64,000 bases of DNA from Frederiksenia canicola (GTDB lineage Bacteria; Pseudomonadota; Gammaproteobacteria; Enterobacterales; Pasteurellaceae), in contig NZ_CP015029.1 in assembly GCF_011455495.1 (NCBI RefSeq), positions 1 to 64,000 of the forward strand, read 5' to 3'. The notes under the pieces were generated by a model that was not told the origin of the DNA, did not search any database, and saw nothing but the letters and a program-made list of their open reading frames with translations. Shown piece by piece: positions 8,055-16,406 of the stretch. How positions within the stretch are numbered: the first letter of the stretch is position 1; the number at the start of each line of letters is the position of its first letter. The translations under genes and the position numbers were made by a program.

Positions 8055-9248
8055 ATGAGCCAATCTCTTGAAACCACGCTCGCTGAACTAAAACGTGGCG
8101 TGGAAGATGTCTATTCAGAAGCTGACTTAATCGAAAAATTAAAAGAAAATCGCCCATTGCGTGTCAAATTAGGGGCAGATCCAACCGCGCCAGATATTCA
8201 TTTAGGGCATACGGTGGTATTAAATAAATTGCGTCAATTCCAACAGCTTGGACACGAAGTGATTTTCTTAATCGGCGATTTCACGGGAATGGTCGGCGAT
8301 CCATCCGGCAAAAACAGCACCCGTCCGCCGCTCACTCGTGAAGATGTGTTACGCAATGCGGAAACCTACAAACAACAAATTTTCAAAATTTTGGATCCGC
8401 AAAAAACTCGCATCGTGTTTAACTCTGAATGGCTGGGCGAGCTTGGCACTGAAGGGATGATCCGCTTGGCATCAAACTATACTGTTGCCCGCATGCTTGA
8501 GCGTGATGACTTCAAAAAACGTTTCAGCAACAATCAACCCATTGCGATCCACGAATTTATCTACCCATTATTGCAAGGGCACGACTCGGTGGCATTGCAC
8601 GCAGATGTCGAATTAGGTGGTACAGATCAAACCTTCAATTTGTTGATTGGGCGTGAGTTGCAAAAATCCGTAGGACAAAAACCACAAGTGGCGATGACCT
8701 TGCCATTGTTGGTGGGCTTAGACGGCGAGAAGAAAATGTCGAAATCGCTCGGCAACTACATCGGTGTCACCGAAGCACCAAGTGAAATGTTTGGTAAAGT
8801 GATGTCGATTTCCGATGAATTGATGTGGGACTGGTATAACTTGCTCTCATTCCGACCGCTTGATGAAATCGCTCAATTCAAAGCCGACGTAGCAAACGGC
8901 AAAAACCCACGAGATGTAAAAATTCTGTTAGCCAAAGAGATCATTGCTCGTTTCCACAGCGAAGCTGATGCCGATGCGGCAGAGCAAGAATTTATCAACC
9001 GCTTCCAAAAAGGTGCGATGCCAGACGAAATGCCTGAATTTACCTTTGAAGGCGAAATCGGCTTGGCGAACTTGCTCAAAGAAGCGGGTTTGGTAGCGTC
9101 AACTTCTGAAGCGATCCGCTCTGTCAATCAAGGCGGTGTGAAAATTGATGGCGAGAAAGTTGAAGATTCAAAATTAGTGATCCAAGCAGGCACCACCGCA
9201 GTTTACCAAGTGGGTAAGCGCAAATTTGCACGAGTAACAGTGAAGTAG
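8055..9248 (+). CDS. tyrS: Tyrosyl-tRNA synthetase
   Basis: This class I aminoacyl-tRNA synthetase charges tRNA-Tyr. It is 397 aa, like the TyrRS subgroup common in Haemophilus and Pseudomonas. The HIGH-like motif is HLGH at residues 49-52 within [12 protein letters not shown]. The tyrosine-site block is [13 protein letters not shown], and KMSKS is at 227-231. The C-terminal about 65 residues ([27 protein letters not shown] and on) form an S4 RNA-binding domain. AAGGAAAATCA precedes the ATG, and TATAAT at 8011-8016 is a good -10 element. The gene marks the left border of the CRISPR/tad accessory block. Confidence 0.97.
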   Translation: MSQSLETTLAELKRGVEDVYSEADLIEKLKENRPLRVKLGADPTAPDIHLGHTVVLNKLRQFQQLGHEVIFLIGDFTGMVGDPSGKNSTRPPLTREDVLRNAETYKQQIFKILDPQKTRIVFNSEWLGELGTEGMIRLASNYTVARMLERDDFKKRFSNNQPIAIHEFIYPLLQGHDSVALHADVELGGTDQTFNLLIGRELQKSVGQKPQVAMTLPLLVGLDGEKKMSKSLGNYIGVTEAPSEMFGKVMSISDELMWDWYNLLSFRPLDEIAQFKADVANGKNPRDVKILLAKEIIARFHSEADADAAEQEFINRFQKGAMPDEMPEFTFEGEIGLANLLKEAGLVASTSEAIRSVNQGGVKIDGEKVEDSKLVIQAGTTAVYQVGKRKFARVTVK

Positions 9249-9346
9249 CTTCGGCAAAATACTCCTCCCAAATATAATCTGTTCCCTAGAAAATTGAGTT
9301 TCAAGCTAACTTGATCGAGGGAACAGCCTTTCTACTCTCCTCATAA
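9249..9346. other. Gap between tyrS and the CRISPR array's distal end
   Basis: No gene is seen. CTGTTCCCT (9279-9287) and AGGGAACAG (9318-9326) form a 9-bp inverted repeat with a 30-nt loop. It could be a terminator stem shared by tyrS and the array transcript, or the trace of an insertion. Confidence 0.4.
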
Positions 9347-12300
9347 GATTCAGCTCCCAGCTAGATTTAGGTGGCTGGTACTGCCATTCCGAATGCGTTG
9401 CTAGATGCGATTTTGGTTTAAACACACAGCCACGCGTAGGTGGCTGGATATTTTCAATGTTAAAAGGGGGGATAGAAATATGACGTTTAAACACACAGCC
9501 ACGCGTAGGTGGCTGGGATCTAATAATGCCGACAGATTAGCTTTGTCGGTCGTTTAAACACACAGCCACGCGTAGGTGGCTGGTAGCCCCGCTCGGGTGC
9601 GAACAGGGGCAGTGGTTGTTTAAACACACAGCCACGCGTAGGTGGCTGGTTGGGGCAACCTATTACTTTGCCTTTGAAGCCTTGGTTTAAACACACAGCC
9701 ACGCGTAGGTGGCTGGGCTCATGCAAAATGGATAACATCACTTTTCTCGTGTTTAAACACACAGCCACGCGTAGGTGGCTGGACTATCAGAGTGAAAACT
9801 TCAGAGTGGTGGGCATGTTTAAACACACAGCCACGCGTAGGTGGCTGGCTACCACCCCGAAGATATTAAGCTGATTAACGTAGTTTAAACACACAGCCAC
9901 GCGTAGGTGGCTGGGTCGCCAATGGATCGCAAAGCTTTTTACCAGTCTGTTTAAACACACAGCCACGCGTAGGTGGCTGGCGCTATCAGGATAGTGAGTT
10001 GATTTATCTACCTTGTGGTTTAAACACACAGCCACGCGTAGGTGGCTGGGGAGCGGTCAGCAATTTTGCCGATCGCCATCAAGCGTTTAAACACACAGCC
10101 ACGCGTAGGTGGCTGGGCAGAGCTTGGACTATTTGCTCTACGCCCTTTACTTGTTTAAACACACAGCCACGCGTAGGTGGCTGGTCTTCACTTAACTCAA
10201 ATGATTTTTTTTCTTTGGGTTTAAACACACAGCCACGCGTAGGTGGCTGGCACCACCAAACTCTATTTTTGTGATCTGTGTCGAGTTTAAACACACAGCC
10301 ACGCGTAGGTGGCTGGCACCAATAAGGGTGTTCCTTTGTGCTATTAGAGATTGTTTAAACACACAGCCACGCGTAGGTGGCTGGTTGCCGTATGATTTAC
10401 CCAAATCACACAAAAGGAGTTTAAACACACAGCCACGCGTAGGTGGCTGGATTGAGTTATGCGAAAAAGGCAGTCAATGAGCTAGTTTAAACACACAGCC
10501 ACGCGTAGGTGGCTGGCACCAATAAGGGTGTTCCTTTGTGCTATTAGAGATTGTTTAAACACACAGCCACGCGTAGGTGGCTGGGCATCAAACATTGATT
10601 TGTCTTGCATATAAATCGAGTTTAAACACACAGCCACGCGTAGGTGGCTGGCCATAGTAAAATAGCCTTGTTTTCAGTGATTAGTTGTTTAAACACACAG
10701 CCACGCGTAGGTGGCTGGGCGTTAGTGATGGATGCCACCGAAGAGCTGATCGATGTTTAAACACACAGCCACGCGTAGGTGGCTGGCTTCTATTTTTGAG
10801 CGAGTGCCGCCCCGCATCGCGTTTAAACACACAGCCACGCGTAGGTGGCTGGTTCTTAAAAAAATAAAGGAAATATATTCCTAAATGTTTAAACACACAG
10901 CCACGCGTAGGTGGCTGGCTTACTCACGAAAGACAACATCAGTCAGTATGTTGGGTTTAAACACACAGCCACGCGTAGGTGGCTGGCGCCTTTAGCGTGA
11001 GGTTCGTTGCATTTTGCAACAAGTTTAAACACACAGCCACGCGTAGGTGGCTGGCTGCAGTGGTTGGGTTAGGTCTTCTTCAAATACAGCAGTTTAAACA
11101 CACAGCCACGCGTAGGTGGCTGGCCAGACTCTTACTTCATTAGAGAGTGCTTATCGTGTTTAAACACACAGCCACGCGTAGGTGGCTGGAAGGAGGTACT
11201 TGCATCAGCCTAAAACGTAAAAATGTTTAAACACACAGCCACGCGTAGGTGGCTGGGTTTTCCGCACGCAACAGATTTTGATTAGTGAAGGGTTTAAACA
11301 CACAGCCACGCGTAGGTGGCTGGGGCAGTTAGCTTTGATTTGCTCAGAGCGTAGGAAGTTTAAACACACAGCCACGCGTAGGTGGCTGGATATGGCATCT
11401 GTATTTCGTGCCATTGCTGTATGGTTTAAACACACAGCCACGCGTAGGTGGCTGGAGGTGCACCATGTCTATCAGCAAACTTCTGATGATGTTTAAACAC
11501 ACAGCCACGCGTAGGTGGCTGGTCAAACCTGATATCATCTACGTACACCAGTATAAACGTTTAAACACACAGCCACGCGTAGGTGGCTGGATCCGTTCCA
11601 TGAGATTCTGGTAGTACCAATTACCGAGTTTAAACACACAGCCACGCGTAGGTGGCTGGGTTTACTCAACGCATAGGTGACATCATCTCTGCTGAGTTTA
11701 AACACACAGCCACGCGTAGGTGGCTGGGGTGCAAATGAGGGGCGAGATTTTTTGAGCTTAGGTGTTTAAACACACAGCCACGCGTAGGTGGCTGGTATGG
11801 TCGAGGACGTAATCGGGGGGATCACGAATGTTTAAACACACAGCCACGCGTAGGTGGCTGGAGAAAAAAAATAAATCGATCGAGAAAAATAGATCGTTTA
11901 AACACACAGCCACGCGTAGGTGGCTGGATCTGTTTTATGACACACCTTTTGTATGTCGATTGGTTTAAACACACAGCCACGCGTAGGTGGCTGGACCTGA
12001 CCGAACATCTGAATATCTTTGGCATTGGTTTAAACACACAGCCACGCGTAGGTGGCTGGTAGTTGACCACATTGAGGATAAACTACAGTCATTTGTTTAA
12101 ACACACAGCCACGCGTAGGTGGCTGGCCTAGAATAGCCGTATGTCCTAAGTGCATATCGCCAGTTTAAACACACAGCCACGCGTAGGTGGCTGGGACAAT
12201 AAACGGAGCTGTCTATTAGATACCACGATGTTTAAACACACAGCCACGCGTAGGTGGCTGGACGCAAAATTGAGTTTAAGCGTAGCGTATTTCATGTTTA

Positions 12301-12594
12301 AACACACAGCCACGCGTAGGTGGCTGGAGTATCTGGTTTTGAAATCGCTAACGACGATTACGTTTAAACACACAGCCACGCGTAGGTGGCTGGGTACGAT
12401 AGATGGTTGCGCATGTATGTGGATAGTGTTTAAACACACAGCCACGCGTAGGTGGCTGGTTACGTACTACTCTAACTGACTTAGCACCGATATAGTTTAA
12501 ACACACAGCCACGCGTAGGTGGCTGGCTGTGCAAGCGGTGCATTTTATGCAGCTTTCAAAACGTTTAAACACACAGCCACGCGTAGGTGGCTGG
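9347..12594 (-). CRISPR. Type I-C CRISPR array, 48 intact repeats plus one degenerate end repeat
   Basis: There are 48 intact 32-bp repeats (plus-strand reading begins GTTTAAACACACAGCC and ends GTAGGTGGCTGG). The first is at 9416-9447 and the last at 12563-12594, separated by 47 spacers of 33-37 bp. All copies I read were identical. A further degenerate copy at 9347-9378 matches 22 of 32 positions, including a perfect TAGGTGGCTGG end, and borders a 48th spacer. On the minus strand the repeat begins CCAGCCACC, folds as CAGCCAC/GTGGCTG and ends GTTTAAAC, the usual I-C design. Transcription is therefore from right to left. The degenerate copy marks the old (trailer) end and the leader is at 12595-12786. 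One 36-bp spacer occurs twice (10317-10352 and 10517-10552). Confidence 0.99.
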
Positions 12595-12786
12595 CCACTC
12601 ATTGCTGAGAGTTTATTGAACAAGGCTGTAAGCTATATCATTCGCTAACTCTCATCAATGATGACAAAAAAGAGTATATCATATCTAATATATCCCTTTC
12701 TAAAATTTCATAACATCCTAATTTTTAAAGAACTATTTTCGTTCGCTAATCTCGTGGCATTTGAATGAGAACTATAGGTTAGCGAG
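12595..12786 (-). promoter_or_regulatory. CRISPR leader
   Basis: This is 192 bp of AT-rich DNA between cas2 and the youngest repeat, with no ORF. It lies upstream of the array in the transcribed direction. It contains TTCGCTAA twice (12641-12648 and 12742-12749, about 101 bp apart) and the related inverted TTAGCGAG at 12779-12786, touching the cas2 stop. These are candidate sites for array transcription or for Cas1-Cas2 and host-factor binding. A precise promoter was not assigned. Confidence 0.75.
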
Positions 12787-13080
12787 TTAAAGAATAAGTG
12801 TGTCTTGAAAAATATCGAGAGATGCTTTGGCTCCGTGATGTTCTACTTTACGTCGCCATTTACTGCCAAGATGATAGAAACGTAAGCTATCGGTTTCTGG
12901 ATTATAAGTTTGTAGAAGCTTTGCTTTGAGTCTCACCCACTGATCGGGGGCGATATCGCACTCAAAGACGGAATATTGTACGCGTACACCGTAATCAAGG
13001 CAATGTTTGGCAATACGACGTAAGCGTGCAGCACCTTCAGGATCATCAAGTGAAATGTCATAGGTTATCAACATCAGCAT
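12787..13080 (-). CDS. cas2: CRISPR-associated endonuclease Cas2 (type I-C)
   Basis: Cas2 forms the Cas1-Cas2 integrase that inserts new spacers at the leader end. The 97-aa product starts MLMLITYDISLDDPEG, with the ferredoxin-fold first strand and its conserved Asp. GVRVQYSVFECDI is the second hallmark. The ATG at 13080 sits 6 bases from GGGAG; starts at 13083 or at an upstream 13107 are less likely. It is the last cas gene, directly before the leader. A gap of about 57 bp carrying an uptake signal separates it from cas1. Confidence 0.95.
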   Translation of the reverse strand: MLMLITYDISLDDPEGAARLRRIAKHCLDYGVRVQYSVFECDIAPDQWVRLKAKLLQTYNPETDSLRFYHLGSKWRRKVEHHGAKASLDIFQDTLIL

Positions 13081-13137
13081 CATTCTCTCCCTAAAATCAG
13101 GCCACAAGCGGTCAGTTCCACTAAAAATTTTGCAAAT

Positions 13138-14151
13138 CTAACGCATCAAAAATGGGGGATACTCCGCTAAATCACCACGTAAATGGCGAGCCAATAGCAT
13201 GGCTTGAATATGCGGAAGTAACCCGATAGCGACTTCTTCTTGTAAAAATGGGTGAATAATTTTCTCTTGCTTTTTGGCCTGCAATGTTTGCAAGAGTAAC
13301 TTGCGTGTTTCAGGCTTCATATTGACAGCACCACTTGCTTCTACGGTGAAGTCCGTGGGCTTGATTTGTCCTAAATTGATCAAACTGAGCACCATTCTAT
13401 CCACCCACCATGCTCTAAATTCCTCTAAAAGATCTTGTGCCAAACTATCCCGTCCAGGACGATCCGCGTGTAGAAAGCCAATTTGTGGATCGAGCCCAAC
13501 GCCTTGTAATGCCCCACTAATATCCCTCCCTAAAATACTGTATAAAAAGGAAAGAAGTGCATTAATGCCATCACGAGGCGGGCGACGACTACGACCATCA
13601 AATGAAAAGCCACTTCTTTCACGAATTAAGTGCTGAAAGACACCAAAATAACGTGCAGCAGCATCACCTTCTATCCCTCGAATTAACTCCACACTTTCTG
13701 CTGTTTGTAAATGGCGTAAACTGGAATTGAGAGCATAAATCGCACTTTCAATGTCGGGATGTTCTCCATGATTACGAATTCGGCGTTGTAAAACCCGTTT
13801 AGAAGCTTGGATTTTGGCAGCAATAATATGACGAGCAATTGGCACTGGGTTCTGCTCTGAAATGCGATATTGTGCACGGCGAAGTAGCACATTACCACTT
13901 TGCCGCCCTTGCAAACGCCCTAAAAAACGTCCGTTCTCGGTAAAAAAAGCCAAATTAACATTATTTTCCCCACAAAACCCCATTAAAAATGGCGAAACTA
14001 ATACATTACCAAAACAGAAGATATGCCCAATGGAATGCACAGGCAGCTGAGCCACCTTTTTCCTATCCTGTTCAACCACCAGCGTTTCCCGCTCCTTATG
14101 CAGATAACTGCCTTGAGTGGTGATATAGAGAGTGTTTTGGAGTTTACGCAT
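13138..14151 (-). CDS. cas1: CRISPR-associated integrase Cas1 (type I-C)
   Basis: Cas1 catalyses spacer integration as a complex with Cas2. It is 337 aa, normal for I-C. The N-terminal beta domain is MRKLQNTLYITTQGSYLHKE, and the helical catalytic domain carries the metal residues Glu in GIEGDAAARYF and His in GFLHADRPGRDSLAQDL, with the acidic residues that follow. FDGRSRRPPRDGINALLSFLYS is a typical family block. The gene is preceded by an unusually long (299 bp) gap after cas4, described separately. Confidence 0.97.
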   Translation of the reverse strand: MRKLQNTLYITTQGSYLHKERETLVVEQDRKKVAQLPVHSIGHIFCFGNVLVSPFLMGFCGENNVNLAFFTENGRFLGRLQGRQSGNVLLRRAQYRISEQNPVPIARHIIAAKIQASKRVLQRRIRNHGEHPDIESAIYALNSSLRHLQTAESVELIRGIEGDAAARYFGVFQHLIRERSGFSFDGRSRRPPRDGINALLSFLYSILGRDISGALQGVGLDPQIGFLHADRPGRDSLAQDLLEEFRAWWVDRMVLSLINLGQIKPTDFTVEASGAVNMKPETRKLLLQTLQAKKQEKIIHPFLQEEVAIGLLPHIQAMLLARHLRGDLAEYPPFLMR

Positions 14152-14450
14152 CGGTCGTTTCCTTAGTTTTCTATAATCATTTCTAGGGAAAATATTATTA
14201 ACTCTAACTGTAATATTGGCTCAAATAGCCATCCCATTAATGGGATGGCATGAGTTTTCTAACAAAATGAAGATTATTTCAATACGCAGTAACGTAAAGT
14301 TACTGTAACTTAAGACTAAAACCTTAAAAAAACATTTCATAAGAAACTGCATTTGTCATGAATGTTTATTGGAAATAAACCTCCTTTATTAAAAAAGCAA
14401 TAATACCTAACAAAATAAAGAAAAACATTCAATATCTTAAACACATAAAA
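14152..14450 (-). other. Hairpin-rich gap inside the cas operon with a tiny ORF; possible CreTA-like element
   Basis: Elsewhere the cas genes overlap or lie within about 65 bp, yet cas4 and cas1 are 299 bp apart. Read on the minus strand, the gap holds in order: a strong Shine-Dalgarno AAAGGAGG (14387-14380); a hairpin GTTTATT/AATAAAC (14380-14364); an ATG at 14359 opening an 11-codon ORF (MTNAVSYEMFF, ending 14324); a hairpin CAGTAAC/GTTACTG (about 14304-14286); and a perfect 22-bp palindrome GCCATCCCATT/AATGGGATGGC (14249-14228) followed by TATTTGAGC. The last part loosely echoes the CRISPR repeat (hairpin then GTTTAAAC). This recalls CreT/CreA toxin-antitoxin RNAs hidden in cas operons. 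The functional reading is inference. Confidence 0.35.
14228..14249. repeat. Perfect 22-bp palindrome upstream of cas1
   Basis: GCCATCCCATT is followed at once by its exact reverse complement AATGGGATGGC. It could be an operator for a repressor, or an RNA hairpin in the cas1-cas2 leader. No matching copy was seen elsewhere in the window. Confidence 0.6.
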
Positions 14451-15053
14451 TCACTTAAAGATTTCCTCCACATACTTCCTTGACCTATCCTTCTCCATCA
14501 ACTTCGGCTGACAAGCCTCAATCAACGAACAGGCTTTACAGCGTTTACTGTATTTAGGTGATGGGGTTATGCCGCTGTCGAGTAAGTTACGTACGGCGAT
14601 GATGGTATCTAACGTTTTTTGGCGTAATTCATCCGTAAAAACAATTGGGACTCGGTGATGAGTTTGGTTGTACCACAATGCCCCTTCGGTAACGGTTTTA
14701 CCTGTCATTGCTTCTAAGCAGAGTGCTTGGGCACACAGTTGGATTTCGTCGATGGGTTCGGGTTTGGGTTTGCCGCGTTTGTATTCAACAGGCTTTAGCT
14801 GACCGTTTGTGAGATCATGTTCAACCATATCTAGAATACCGCTAATACCAAGTTCTTCGGCAGACACATGCACAGTGCGTTCAAAACGAGTACTTTTGCG
14901 TGTTTCTGGCTCACCTGAATCAACACGTTCGTGCAAGGCTTGACCTTGGGCGGTGAGATAGTTCTCTGCCCACGCTTGTTCGTTATGGATTAACGCACAT
15001 TGGCGTGGGCAAAAAGCGTAATGTTGTAAGGCAGAAAGGGGAATCATTTGCAT
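14451..15053 (-). CDS. cas4: CRISPR-associated exonuclease Cas4
   Basis: Cas4 trims prespacers and sets PAM-dependent orientation with Cas1-Cas2. The 200-aa product shows the iron-sulfur cysteines, one in HYAFCPRQCALIH near residue 15-19 and the C-terminal set RCKACSLIEAC near 175-185. The RecB-type nuclease blocks are GISGILDMVEHD and VEYKRGKPK, followed by IQLCAQALCLE. An in-frame Met two codons into the frame (15047) is an alternative start. It lies between cas7 and cas1, the standard I-C position. The 64-bp gap to cas7 contains an uptake signal. Confidence 0.95.
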   Translation of the reverse strand: MQMIPLSALQHYAFCPRQCALIHNEQAWAENYLTAQGQALHERVDSGEPETRKSTRFERTVHVSAEELGISGILDMVEHDLTNGQLKPVEYKRGKPKPEPIDEIQLCAQALCLEAMTGKTVTEGALWYNQTHHRVPIVFTDELRQKTLDTIIAVRNLLDSGITPSPKYSKRCKACSLIEACQPKLMEKDRSRKYVEEIFK

Positions 15054-15117
15054 GGGCTGCCCTATTTTTGGTGATACAAGCGGTCAGTTCCGCTTGAAAT
15101 TTTGCAAATCTGACTAC

Positions 15118-15960
15118 TTAGAAGCCATCAATTTCTTGTGGACTCAGACCTTGCAGTGTTGCAAGCGAGTAGCTACCATCACCGTTGACAGTTAAACTAT
15201 TATGTACTTTTGCTGAGGAATATTGCCCTGACTTGCAATTGTGTTCCCACCAAATCAGTTTGACAACTTGCATACTGCCTTCAGGACGAGCGGATGACGC
15301 ATCTCCTTCAAACAGTTTGAGTAAAACCGATTTAATTTTTTCAGCATCCGCATCAGAAAATCCTGTACGCTCCGCCAGTTGTGGCGACATTGCACCGTAA
15401 GCCACATAAATGCCACGATCAACTCGGTGTTTCATCCCCATTGTGTCTGAGCTTTTTTTAGTACCATCGCCCTCTCCACTCACTGATTTGGTGATTTGCG
15501 TACTAGTTACGCTTACAGGGTCAATACTAAATGCCGACTGGATGGTGACAGGCCCACGAATGGCAATTGATACGCCAGAAGCGTCATCTGTTTTACCAAA
15601 AGCAAATACTTGCCCAAAGCTACGTACGTCAATCCATTTTTCACAGGCAAGTTTTGCCGTGTCATCTTTTGATGATTTTTTCGGATTAAAGGCATCAGGC
15701 CCTAAGCCAACTTCTTTATCTTTTGCTCGATTAGCAAGACTGGTCATTCCATCGTCTTTTCTGTCGTCTGATTGTACAAAAATGTTTTCTTTTGCATCTT
15801 GTAAGCGGTCACGAATTTTGCGTTTTAAACAGACATCAGTGATTTCCCCAATGCCGGTAAAATCGATACGTGGGCGGTTGCCATTTAGTGGATCACCATT
15901 TGGGTTTGCATTTTGGACACTAATAATTAAAGCGAAGTCGATTTTTTTAGTTAAGCTCAT
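15118..15960 (-). CDS. cas7c: Cascade backbone protein Cas7c (Csd2)
   Basis: Cas7c forms the six- or seven-subunit filament that holds the crRNA spacer in the I-C interference complex. The product is 280 aa, starting [24 protein letters not shown], which contains the diagnostic NANPNGDP. The ATG at 15960 has AAGGAAC seven bases upstream and was chosen over a TTG at 15978. Further family blocks are DVCLKRKIRDRLQ, WIDVRSFGQVFAF and MGMKHRVDRGIYVAYG. An uptake signal lies inside the gene near 15796. Confidence 0.96.
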   Translation of the reverse strand: MSLTKKIDFALIISVQNANPNGDPLNGNRPRIDFTGIGEITDVCLKRKIRDRLQDAKENIFVQSDDRKDDGMTSLANRAKDKEVGLGPDAFNPKKSSKDDTAKLACEKWIDVRSFGQVFAFGKTDDASGVSIAIRGPVTIQSAFSIDPVSVTSTQITKSVSGEGDGTKKSSDTMGMKHRVDRGIYVAYGAMSPQLAERTGFSDADAEKIKSVLLKLFEGDASSARPEGSMQVVKLIWWEHNCKSGQYSSAKVHNSLTVNGDGSYSLATLQGLSPQEIDGF

Positions 15961-15980
15961 AGTATGTTCCTTATTCAAGG

Positions 15981-16406
15981 TTAAATAGTTTCAATTTCTG
16001 ATGAATCATCCGCATCTTCTTTAGCTGCATTAAACTGGTTCCGATATGCCATTTGTTGGCTGTGATAACCAAGCAAGAACTCTCCATTTAGTCTCTCTTT
16101 TAATGAAATACCCAATTGAGATAAATTAGCGAGTGCCGCACCAATTTCGTTTTCTTCCTTCTCACGGTTACGTAGAAATCCCATAGAACGATTATTACGC
16201 AGACGCTCTTTGTAAGGCTGAATTTTTTCTTTTAATTGCAACCAAGTATCTAGTGGATGACTCACAAAACGTTGCATATATCTTTCTGCATTTGTCGCAC
16301 GATTTTCACCTGCAATCATCAATGCTCGTCTTTCAATACTTTCAAGTACTGCTAATAATCGACCAAATAGGTAATCGCGAGATACATTTTCTGTTTCTAG
16401 ATTCAT
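15981..16406 (-). CDS. cas11c: Cascade small subunit Cas11c, internal translation product of cas8c
   Basis: In type I-C systems the small subunit is made from an internal start within cas8c and bridges the target strand in Cascade. Here an in-frame ATG at 16406 follows AAAGAGAGAGTTTAGT, a plausible internal ribosome binding site. It would give a 141-aa helical protein (MNLETENVSRDYLFGRLLAV...) covering the C-terminal Cas8c helical bundle, in the expected size range. The start is inferred from family knowledge and position, not proven. Confidence 0.6.
   Translation of the reverse strand: MNLETENVSRDYLFGRLLAVLESIERRALMIAGENRATNAERYMQRFVSHPLDTWLQLKEKIQPYKERLRNNRSMGFLRNREKEENEIGAALANLSQLGISLKERLNGEFLLGYHSQQMAYRNQFNAAKEDADDSSEIETI

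Noticed and set aside
9347-12594. Plus-strand transcription of the CRISPR array
   Set aside because: The degenerate repeat at the left end, the AT-rich leader at the right, the GTTTAAAC 3' end on the minus strand and minus-strand cas genes all point to minus-strand transcription.
9520-12623. Many open frames on both strands within 9.5-12.6 kb, with recurring peptides such as HTATRRWL or SHLRVAVCLN
   Set aside because: They are translations of the CRISPR repeat; they have no ribosome binding sites or domain content.
14324-14359. Calling the 11-codon ORF in the cas4-cas1 gap as a CDS
   Set aside because: Too short to support by sequence alone, and its Shine-Dalgarno is about 20 nt away unless the hairpin forms; kept only as part of the gap description.
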